Assembly (NCBI GenBank): GCA_946800325.1
Contig: OX326961.1
Span: 16,118,215-16,182,214, forward strand
DNA from: Luzula sylvatica
Lineage: Eukaryota > Streptophyta > Magnoliopsida > Poales > Juncaceae
Direction: 5' to 3'
DNA: 64,000 nucleotides
Shown: positions 51,001-62,700 of the stretch, in pieces
How the letters are laid out: the number at the start of each line of letters is the position of its first letter
Numbering within the stretch: the stretch's first letter is position 1
The notes under the pieces: model-generated
Told to the model about the DNA's origin: nothing
What the model saw: only the letters and a program-made list of their open reading frames with translations
The model's database searches: none
Translations under genes and position numbers: made by a program

Positions 51001-53292
51001 ACAAACACAAAGAAAGTTTGTTTTTCGATTCAAAACAAGATTTTAACGCTTTGAGGAGTTCAAATAACGTGTTTTTAGATCATTTGTATCGTATCTTTTA
51101 CTACATGACTTTTCACCAAATTTCACAAAGTTTAAGTTAGTTTGTTTTACGATTCAAAACAAAATTTTAACGCTTTGAGGAGTTCAAATAACTCGTTTTT
51201 AGATCATTTGTATCCTATCTTTTACTACATAACTTTTCACCAAATTTCACAAACACTAAGAAAGTTTGTTTTTCGATTTAAAACAAGATTTTAACGCTTT
51301 CAGGAGTTCAAATAGCGTGTTTTTAGATCATTTGTATCGTACCTTTTAGTACATAAATTTTCACCAAATTTCACAAACACAAAGAAAGTTTGTTTTTCGA
51401 TTCAAAACAAGATTTTAACGCTTTGAGGAGTTCAAATAACGTGTTTTTTGATCATTTGTATCGTATCTTTTACTACATAACTTTTCACCAAATTTCACAA
51501 ACAATAAGAAAGTTTGTTTTTCGATTCAAAACAACATTTTAACGCTTTGAGGAGTTCAAATAACGTGTTTTTAGATCATTTGTATCGTATCATTTACTAC
51601 ATAACTTTTCACCATATTTCACAAACACTAAGTAAGTTTGTTTTTCGATTCAAAACAAGATTTTAACGCTTGGAGGAGTTCAAATAACTTGTTTTTAGAT
51701 CATATGGTATCGTATCTTTTACTACATAACTTTTCACCAAATTTCACAAACAATAAGAAAGTTTGTTTTTCGATTCAAAACATGATTTTAACGCTTCGAG
51801 GAGTTCAAATAACTCGTTTTTAGATCATTTGTATCGTATCTTTTACTACATAACTTTTCACCGAATTTCACAAACACAAAGAAAGTTTGTTTTTCGATTC
51901 AAAACAAGATTTTAATGCTTTGAGGAGTTCAAATAACGTGTTTTTAGATCATTTGTATCGTATCATTTACTCCATAACTTTTCACCAAATTTCACAAACT
52001 CTAAGTAAGTTTGTTTTTCGATTCAAAACAAGATTTTAACGCTTTGAGGAGTTCAAATAACTTGTTTTTAGATCATTTGTACCGTATCTTTTACTACATA
52101 ACTTTTCACCAAATTTCACAAACACTAAGAAAGTTTGTTTTTCGATTCAAAACAAGATTTTAACGCTTTCAGGAGTTCAAATAACGTGTTTTTAGATCAT
52201 TTGTATCGTACCTTTTAGTACATAAATTTTCACCAAATTTCACAAACACTAAGAAAGTTTGTTTTTCGATTCAAAACAAGATTTTAACGCTTTGAGGAGT
52301 TCAAATAACGTGTTTTTAGATCATTTGTATCGTATCTTTTACTACATAAATTTTCACCGAATTTCACAAACACAAAGAAAGTTTGTTTTTCGATTCAAAA
52401 CAAGATTTTAACGCTTTGAGGAGTTCAAATAACGTGTTTTTAGATCATTTGTATCGTATCTTTTACTACATGACTTTTCACCAAATTTCACAAAGTTTAA
52501 GTAAGTTTGTTTTACGATTCAAAACAAGATTTTAACGCTTTGAGGAGTTCAAATAACATGTTTTTAGATCATTTGTATCGTATCTTTTACTACATAACTT
52601 ATCACCAAATTTCACAAACACTAAGAAAGTTTGTTTTTCGATTCAAAACAAGATTTTAACGCTTTGAGGAGTTCAAATAACGTGTTTTTAGATCATTTGT
52701 ATCGTATCTTTTACTACATAACTTTTCACCAAATTTCACAAACAATAAGAAAGTTTGTTTTTCGATTCAAAACAAGATTTTAACGCTTTGAGGAGTTCAA
52801 ATAACGTGTTTTTAGATCATTTGTATCGTATCATTTACTACATAACTTTTCACCAAATTTCACAAAGTTTAAGTAAGTTTGTTTTACGATTCAAAACAAG
52901 ATTTTAACGCTTTGAGGAGTTCAAATGACTCGTTTTTAGATCATTTGTATCATATCTTTTACTACATAACTTTTCACCAAATTTCACAAACACTAAGAAA
53001 GTTTGTTTTTCGATTCAAAACAAGATTTTAACGCTTTCAGGAGTTCAAATAGCGTGTTTTTAGATGATTTGTATCGTACCTTTTAGTACATAAATTTTCA
53101 CCACATTTCACAAACACTAAGAAAGTTTGTTTTTCGATTCAAAACAAGATTTTAACGCTTTGAGGAGTTCAAATAACGTGTTTTTAGATCATTTGTATCG
53201 TATCTTTTACTACATATCTTTTCACCAAATTTCACAAACAATAAGAAAGTTTGTTTTTCGATTCAAAACAAGATTTTAATGCTTTGAGGAGT

Positions 53293-53394
53293 TCAAATAA
53301 CGTGTTTTTAGATCATTTGTATCGTATCAAATTTCACAAGCACTAAGAAAGTTTGTTTTTCGATTCAAAACAAGATTTTAACGCTTTGAGGAGT
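53293..53394 (+). repeat. Second copy of the truncated 102-bp monomer
   Basis: The junction is identical to the one at 47980-48081, at an offset of 5313 bp. This supports a shared origin by block duplication rather than two independent deletions. Confidence 0.9.
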
Positions 53395-56300
53395 TCAAAT
53401 AACATGTTTTTAGATCATTTTGTATCGTATCTTTTACTACATAACTTTTCACCAAATTTCACAAGCACTAAGAAAGTTTGTTTTTCGATTCAAAACAAGA
53501 TTTTAACGCTTTGAGGAGTTCAAATAACTTGTTTTTAGATCATTTGTATCGTATCTTTTACTACATATCCTTTCACCAAATTTCACAAACACTAAGAAAT
53601 TTTGTTTTTCGATTCAAAACAAGATTTTAACGCTTTGAGGAGTTCAAATGACTCGTTTTTAGATCATTTGTATCGTATATTTTACTACATAACTTTTCAC
53701 CAAATTTCACAAACACTAAGAAAGTTTGTTTTTCGATTCAAAACAAGATTTTAACGCTTTGAGGAGTTCAAATAACGTGTTTTTAGATCATTTGTATCGT
53801 ATCTTTTACTACATAACTTTTCACCAAATTTCACAAACAATAAGAAAGTTTGTTTTTCGATTCAAAACAAGATTTTAACGCTTTGAGGAGTTCAAATAAC
53901 GTGTTTTTTGATCATTTGTATCGTATCATTTACTACATAACTTTTCACCAAATTTCACAAACACTAAGTAAGTTTGTTTTTCGATTCAAAACAAGATTTT
54001 AACGCTTTGAGGAGTTCAAATAACTTGTTTTTAGATCATTTGTAACATATCTTTTACTACATAACTTTTCACCAAATTTCACAAACACTAAGAAAGTTTG
54101 TTTTTCGATTCAAAACAAAATTTTAACGCTTTGAGGAGTTCAAATAACATGTTTTTAGATCATTTGTATCGTATCTTTTACTACATAACTTTTCACCAAA
54201 TTTCACAAACACTAAGAAAGTTTGTTTTTCGATTCAAAACAAGATTTTAACGCTTTGAGGAGTTCAAATAACGTGTTTTTAGATCATTTGTATCGTATCT
54301 TTTACTACATAACTTTTCACCAAATTTCACAAACAATAAGAAAGTTTGTTTTTCGATTCAAAACAAGATTTTAACGCTTTGAGGAGTTCAAATAACGTGT
54401 TTTTAGATCATTTGTATCGTATCATTTACTACATAACTTTTCACCAAATTTCACAAAGTTTAAGTAAGTTTGTTTTACGATTCAAAACAAGATTTTAACG
54501 CTTTGAGGAGTTCAAATGACTCGTTTTTAGATCATTTGTATCATATCTTTTACTACATAACTTTTCACCAAATTTCTCAAACACTAAGAAAGTTTGTTTT
54601 TCGATTCAAAACAAGATTTTAACGCTTTCAGGAGTTCAAATAGCGTGTTTTTAGATCATTTGTATCATACCTTTTAGTACATAAATTTTCACCAAATTTC
54701 ACAAACACTAAGAAAGTTTGTTTTTCGATTCAAAACAAGATTTTAACGCTTTGAGGAGTTCAAATAACGTGTTTTTAGATCATTTGTATCGTATCTTTTA
54801 CTACATAACTTTTCACCAAATTTCACAAACAATAAGAAAGAATGTTTTTCGATTCAAAACAAGATTTTAATGCTTTGAGGAGTTCAAATAACGTGTTTTT
54901 AGATTATTTGTATCGTATCATTTACTCCATAACTTTTCACCAAATTTCACAAACTCTAAGTAAGTTTGTTTTTCGATTCAAAACAAGATTTTAACGCTTT
55001 GAGGAGTTCAAATGACTCATTTTTAGATCATTTGGTATCGTATCTTTTACTACATAACTTTTCACCAAATTTCACAAACACTAAGAAAGTTTGTTTTTCG
55101 ATTCAAAACATGATTTTAACGCTTTGAGGAGTTCAAATAACGTGTTTTTAGATCATTTGTATCGTATCTTTTAGTACATAAATTTTCACCAAATTTGACA
55201 AACACTAAGAAAGTTTGTTTTTCGATTCAAAACAAGATTTTAACGCGTTGAGGAGTTCAAATAACGTGTTTTTAGATCATTTGTATCGTATCTTTTACTA
55301 CATAACTTTTCACCAAATTTCACAAACACTAAGTAAGTTTGTTTTTCGATTCAAAACAAGATTTTAACGCCTTGAGGAGTTCAAATAACTTGTTTTTATA
55401 TCATTTGGTATCGTATCTTTTACTACATAACTTTTCACCAAATTTCACAAACAATAAGAAAGTTTGTTTTTCGATTCAAAACATGATTTTAACGCTTCAA
55501 GGAGTTCAAATAACTCGTTTTTAGATCATTTGTATCGTATCTTTTACTACATAACTTTTCACCGAATTTCACAAACACAAAGAAAGTTAGTTTTTCGATT
55601 CAAAACAAGATTTTAACGCTTTGAGGAGTTCAAATGACGTGTTTTTAGATCATTTGTATCGTATCTTTTACTACATGAATTTTCACCAAATTTCACAAAC
55701 AATAAGAAAGTTTGTTTTTCGATTCAAAACATGATATTAACGCTTTGAGGAGTTCAAATAACTTGTTTTTAGATCATTTGTATCGTATCTTTTAGTACAT
55801 AACTTTTCACCAAATTTCACAAGCACTAAGAAAGTTTGTTTTTCGATTCAAAACAAGATTTTAACGCTTTGAGGAGTTCAAATAACGTGTTTTTAGATCA
55901 TTTGTATCGTATCTTTTACTACATAACTTTTCACCAAATTTCACAAACAATAAGAAAGTTTGTTTTTCGATTCAAAACAAGATTTTAACGCTTTGAGGAG
56001 TTCAAATAACGTGTTTTTAGATCATTTGTATCGTATCATTTACTACATAACTTTTCACCAAATTTCACAAACACTAAGTAAGTTTGTTTTTCGATTCAAA
56101 ACAAGATTTTAACGCTTTGAGGAGTTCAAATAACTTGTTTTTAGATCATTTGTAACATATCTTTTACTACATAACTTTTCACCAAATTTCACAAACACTA
56201 AGAAAGTTTGTTTTTCGATTCAAAACAAAATTTTAACGCTTTGAGGAGTTCAAATAACATGTTTTTAGATCATTTGTATCGTATCTTTTACTACATAACT

Positions 56301-56499
56301 TTTCACCAAATTTCACAAACACTAAGAAAGTTTGTTTTTCGATTCAAAACAAGATTTTAACGCTTTGAGGAGTTCAAATAACGTGTTTTTAGATCATTTG
56401 TATCGTATCTTTTACTACATAACTTTTCACCAAATTTCACAAACAATAAGAAAGTTTGTTTTTCGATTCAAAACAAGATTTTAACGCTTTGAGGAGTTC

Positions 56500-59400
56500 A
56501 AATAACGTGTTTTTAGATCATTTGTATCGTATCATTTACTACATAACTTTTCACCAAATTTCACAAAGTTTAAGTAAGTTTGTTTTACGATTCAAAACAA
56601 GATTTTAACGCTTTGAGGAGTTCAAATGACTCGTTTTTAGATCATTTGTATCATATCTTTTACTACATAACTTTTCACCAAATTTCTCAAACACTAAGAA
56701 AGTTTGTTTTTCGATTCAAAACAAGATTTTAACGCTTTCAGGAGTTCAAATAGCGTGTTTTTAGATCATTTGTATCATACCTTTTAGTACATAAATTTTC
56801 ACCAAATTTCACAAACACTAAGAAAGTTTGTTTTTCGATTCAAAACAAGATTTTAACGCTTTGAGGAGTTCAAATAACGTGTTTTTAGATCATTTGTATC
56901 GTATCTTTTACTACATAACTTTTCACCAAATTTCACAAACAATAAGAAAGAATGTTTTTCGATTCAAAACAAGATTTTAATGCTTTGAGGAGTTCAAATA
57001 ACGTGTTTTTAGATTATTTGTATCGTATCATTTACTCCATAACTTTTCACCAAATTTCACAAACTCTAAGTAAGTTTGTTTTTCGATTCAAAACAAGATT
57101 TTAACGCTTAGAGGAGTTCAAATAACTTGTTTTTAGATCATTTGTACCGTATCTTTTACTACATAACTTTTCACCAAATTTCACAAACACTAAGAAAGTT
57201 TGTTTTTCGATTCAAAACAAGATTTTAACGCTTTCAGGAGTTCAAATAACGTGTTTTTAGATCATTTGTATCGTACCTTTTAGTACATAAATTTTCACCA
57301 AATTTCACAAACACTAAGAAAGTTTGTTTTTCGATTCAAAACAAGATTTTAACGCTTTGAGGAGTTCAAATAACGTGTTTTTAGATCATTTGTATCGTAT
57401 CTTTTACAACATAAATTTTCACCGAATTTCACAAACACAAAGAAAGTTTGTTTTTCGATTCAAAACAAGATTTTAACGCTTTGAGGAGTTCAAATAACGT
57501 GTTTTTAGATCATTTGTATCGTATCTTTTACTACATAACTTTTCACCAAATTTCACAAACAATAAGAAAGAATGTTTTTCGATTCAAAACAAGATTTTAA
57601 TGCTTTGAGGAGTTCAAATAACGTGTTTTTAGATTATTTGTATCGTATCATTTACTCCATAACTTTTCACCAAATTTCACAAACTCTAAGTAAGTTTGTT
57701 TTTCGATTCAAAACAAGATTTTAACGCTTAGAGGAGTTCAAATAACTTGTTTTTAGATCATTTGTACCGTATCTTTTACTACATAACTTTTCACCAAATT
57801 TCACAAACACTAAGAAAGTTTGTTTTTCGATTCAAAACAAGATTTTAACGCTTTGAGGAGTTCAAATAACGTGTTTTTAGATCATTTGTATCGTATCTTT
57901 TACTACATAACTTTTCACCAAATTTCACAAACAATAAGAAAGTTTGTTTTTCGATTCAAAACAAGATTTTAACGCTTTGAGGAGTTCAAATAACGTGTTT
58001 TTAGATCATTTGTATCGTATCATTTACTACATAACTTTTCACCAAATTTCACAAAGTTTAAGTAAGTTTGTTTTACGATTCAAAACAAGATTTTAACGCT
58101 TTGAGGAGTTCAAATGACTCGTTTTTAGATCATTTGTATCATATCTTTTACTACATAACTTTTCACCAAATTTCTCAAACACTAAGAAAGTTTGTTTTTC
58201 GATTCAAAACAAGATTTTAACGCTTTCAGGAGTTCAAATAGCGTGTTTTTAGATCATTTGTATCATACCTTTTAGTACATAAATTTTCACCAAATTTCAC
58301 AAACACTAAGAAAGTTTGTTTTTCGATTCAAAACAAGATTTTAACGCTTTGAGGAGTTCAAATAACGTGTTTTTAGATCATTTGTATCGTATCTTTTACT
58401 ACATAACTTTTCACCAAATTTCACAAACAATAAGAAAGAATGTTTTTCGATTCAAAACAAGATTTTAATGCTTTGAGGAGTTCAAATAACGTGTTTTTAG
58501 ATTATTTGTATCGTATCATTTACTCCATAACTTTTCACCAAATTTCACAAACTCTAAGTAAGTTTGTTTTTCGATTCAAAACAAGATTTTAACGCTTAGA
58601 GGAGTTCAAATAACTTGTTTTTAGATCATTTGTACCGTATCTTTTACTACATAACTTTTCACCAAATTTCACAAACACTAAGAAAGTTTGTTTTTCGATT
58701 CAAAACAAGATTTTAACGCTTTCAGGAGTTCAAATAACGTGTTTTTAGATCATTTGTATCGTACCTTTTAGTACATAAATTTTCACCAAATTTCACAAAC
58801 ACTAAGAAAGTTTGTTTTTCGATTCAAAACAAGATTTTAATGCTTTGAGGAGTTCAAATAACGTGTTTTTAGATCATTTGTATCGTATCTTTTACAACAT
58901 AAATTTTCACCGAATTTCACAAACACAAAGAAAGTTTGTTTTTCGATTCAAAACAAGATTTTAACGCTTTGAGGAGTTCAAATAACGTGTTTTTAGATCA
59001 TTTGTATCGTATCTTTTACTACATAACTTTTCACCAAATTTCACAAACAATAAGAAAGAATGTTTTTCGATTCAAAACAAGATTTTAATGCTTTGAGGAG
59101 TTCAAATAACGTGTTTTTAGATTATTTGTATCGTATCATTTACTCCATAACTTTTCACCAAATTTCACAAACTCTAAGTAAGTTTGTTTTTCGATTCAAA
59201 ACAAGATTTTAACGCTTAGAGGAGTTCAAATAACTTGTTTTTAGATCATTTGTACCGTATCTTTTACTACATAACTTTTCACCAAATTTCACAAACACTA
59301 AGAAAGTTTGTTTTTCGATTCAAAACAAGATTTTAACGCTTTCAGGAGTTCAAATAACGTGTTTTTAGATCATTTGTATCGTACCTTTTAGTACATAAAT

Positions 59401-62400
59401 TTTCACCAAATTTCACAAACACTAAGAAAGTTTGTTTTTCGATTCAAAACAAGATTTTAACGCTTTGAGGAGTTCAAATAACGTGTTTTTAGATCATTTG
59501 TATCGTATCTTTTACAACATAAATTTTCACCGAATTTCACAAACACAAAGAAAGTTTGTTTTTCGATTCAAAACAAGATTTTAACGCTTTGAGGAGTTCA
59601 AATAACGTGTTTTTAGATCATTTGTATCGTATCATTTACTACATAACTTTTCACCAAATTTCACAAAGTTTAAGTAAGTTTGTTTTACGATTCAAAACAA
59701 GATTTTAACGCTTTGAGGAGTTCAAATGACTCGTTTTTAGATCATTTGTATCATATCTTTTACTACATAACTTTTCACCAAATTTCTCAAACACTAAGAA
59801 AGTTTGTTTTTCGATTCAAAACAAGATTTTAACGCTTTCAGGAGTTCAAATAGCGTGTTTTTAGATCATTTGTATCATACCTTTTAGTACATAAATTTTC
59901 ACCAAATTTCACAAACACTAAGAAAGTTTGTTTTTCGATTCAAAACAAGATTTTAACGCTTTGAGGAGTTCAAATAACGTGTTTTTAGATCATTTGTATC
60001 GTATCTTTTACTACATAGCTTTTCACCAAATTTCACAAACAATAAGAAAGAATGTTTTTCGATTCAAAACAAGATTTTAATGCTTTGAGGAGTTCAAATA
60101 ACGTGTTTTTAGATTATTTGTATCGTATCATTTACTCCATAACTTTTCACCAAATTTCACAAACTCTAAGTAAGTTTGTTTTTCGATTCAAAACAAGATT
60201 TTAACGCTTAGAGGAGTTCAAATAACTTGTTTTTAGATCATTTGTACCGTATCTTTTACTACATAACTTTTCACCAAATTTCACAAACACTAAGAAAGTT
60301 TGTTTTTCGATTCAAAACAAGATTTTAACGCTTTCAGGAGTTCAAATAACGTGTTTTTAGATCATTTGTATCGTACCTTTTAGTACATAAATTTTCACCA
60401 AATTTCACAAACACTAAGAAAGTTTGTTTTTCGATTCAAAACAAGATTTTAACGCTTTGAGGAGTTCAAATAACGTGTTTTTAGATCATTTGTATCGTAT
60501 CTTTTACAACATAAATTTTCACCGAATTTCACAAACACAAAGAAAGTTTGTTTTTCGATTCAAAACAAGATTTTAACGCTTTGAGGAGTTCAAATAACGT
60601 GTTTTTAGATCATTTGTATCGTATCTTTTACTACATGACTTTTCACCAAATTTCACAAAGTTTAAGTTAGTTTGTTTTACGATTCAAAACAAGATTTTAA
60701 CGCTTTGAGGAGTTCAAATAACTCGTTTTTAGATCATTTGTATCCTATCTTTTACTACATAACTTTTCACCAAATTTCACAAACACTAAGAAAGTTTGTT
60801 TTTCGATTTAAAACAAGATTTTAACGCTTTCAGGAGTTCAAATAGCGTGTTTTTAGATCATTTGTATCGTACCTTTTAGTACATAAATTTTCACCAAATT
60901 TCACAAACACAAAGAAAGTTTGTTTTTCGATTCAAAACAAGATTTTAACGCTTTGAGGAGTTCAAATAACGTGTTTTTTGATCATTTGTATCGTATCTTT
61001 TACTACATAACTTTTCACCAAATTTCACAAACAATAAGAAAGTTTGTTTTTCGATTCAAAACAACATTTTAACGCTTTGAGGAGTTCAAATAACGTGTTT
61101 TTAGATCATTTGTATCGTATCATTTACTACATAACTTTTCACCATATTTCACAAACACTAAGTAAGTTTGTTTTTCGATTCAAAACAAGATTTTAACGCT
61201 TGGAGGAGTTCAAATAACTTGTTTTTAGATCATTTGGTATCGTATCTTTTACTACATAACTTTTCACCAAATTTCACAAACAATAAGAAAGTTTGTTTTT
61301 CGATTCAAAACATGATTTTAACGCTTCGAGGAGTTCAAATAACTCGTTTTTAGATCATTTGTATCGTATCTTTTACTACATAACTTTTCACCGAATTTCA
61401 CAAACACAAAGAAAGTTTGTTTTTCGATTCAAAACAAGATTTTAATGCTTTGAGGAGTTCAAATAACGTGTTTTTAGATCATTTGTATCGTATCATTTAC
61501 TCCATAACTTTTCACCAAATTTCACAAACTCTAAGTAAGTTTGTTTTTCGATTCAAAACAAGATTTTAACGCTTTGAGGAGTTCAAATAACTTGTTTTTA
61601 GATCATTTGTACCGTATCTTTTACTACATAACTTTTCACCAAACTTCACAAACACTAAGAAAGTTTGTTTTTCGATTCAAAACAAGATTTTAACGCTTTC
61701 AGGAGTTCAAATAACGTGTTTTTAGATCATTTGTATCGTACCTTTTAGTACATAAATTTTCACCAAATTTCACAAACACTAAGAAAGTTTGTTTTTCGAT
61801 TCAAAACAAGATTTTAACGCTTTGAGGAGTTCAAATAACGTGTTTTTAGATCATTTGTATCGTATCTTTTACTACATAAATTTTCACCGAATTTCACAAC
61901 CACAAAGAAAGTTTGTTTTTCGATTCAAAACAAGATTTTAACGCTTTGAGGAGTTCAAATAACGTGTTTTTAGATCATTTGTATCGTATCTTTTACTACA
62001 TAACTTTTCACCAAATTTCACAAACAATAAGAAAGTTTGTTTTTCGATTCAAAACAAGATTTTAACGCTTTGAGGAGTTCAAATAACGTGTTTTTAGATC
62101 ATTTGTATCGTATCATTTACTACATAACTTTTCACCAAATTTCACAAAGTTTAAGTAAGTTTGTTTTACGATTCAAAACAAGATTTTAACGCTTTGAGGA
62201 GTTCAAATGACTCGTTTTTAGATCATTTGTATCATATCTTTTACTACATAACTTTTCACCAAATTTCTCAAACACTAAGAAAGTTTGTTTTTCGATTCAA
62301 AACAAGATTTTAACGCTTTCAGGAGTTCAAATAGCGTGTTTTTAGATCATTTGTATCATACCTTTTAGTACATAAATTTTCACCAAATTTCACAAACACT

Positions 62401-62700
62401 AAGAAAGTTTGTTTTTCGATTCAAAACAAGATTTTAACGCTTTGAGGAGTTCAAATAACGTGTTTTTAGATCATTTGTATCGTATCTTTTACTACATAAC
62501 TTTTCACCAAATTTCACAAACAATAAGAAAGAATGTTTTTCGATTCAAAACAAGATTTTAATGCTTTGAGGAGTTCAAATAACGTGTTTTTAGATTATTT
62601 GTATCGTATCATTTACTCCATAACTTTTCACCAAATTTCACAAACTCTAAGTAAGTTTGTTTTTCGATTCAAAACAAGATTTTAACGCTTAGAGGAGTTC
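56500..62700 (+). repeat. Short higher-order repeats of 5, 7 and 8 monomers, then a 20-monomer interval
   Basis: The AGATTATTTG subtype recurs at 57011, 57631, 58499, 59119, 60111 and 62592. The spacings are 620, 868, 620, 992 and 2481 bp, which are 5, 7, 5, 8 and 20 monomers. Between these markers the subtype order is repeated almost unchanged: ACTCCATAAC, then GCTTAGAGGAG, then GCTTTCAGGAG, then TTTAGTACATAAA, then TTACAACATAAA. Here the repeat units are shorter than elsewhere in the window. Confidence 0.8.

Larger units (their letters stand above)
45285..55912 (+). repeat. Two tandem copies of a 43-monomer (about 5313-bp) block
   Basis: Copies are about 45285-50598 and 50599-55912, with ends uncertain by about one monomer. 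Markers at offset 5313 are TAACTTATCA (47282 and 52595), TAGATGATTT (47748 and 53061), TACATATCTT (47898 and 53211) and a 102-bp truncated monomer (junction after 48015 and 53328). Downstream of 48709 the offset becomes 5314 because copy 1 carries a one-base deletion (AACTTTTTTTAG). This is the longest duplication recognisable in the window. Confidence 0.86.
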
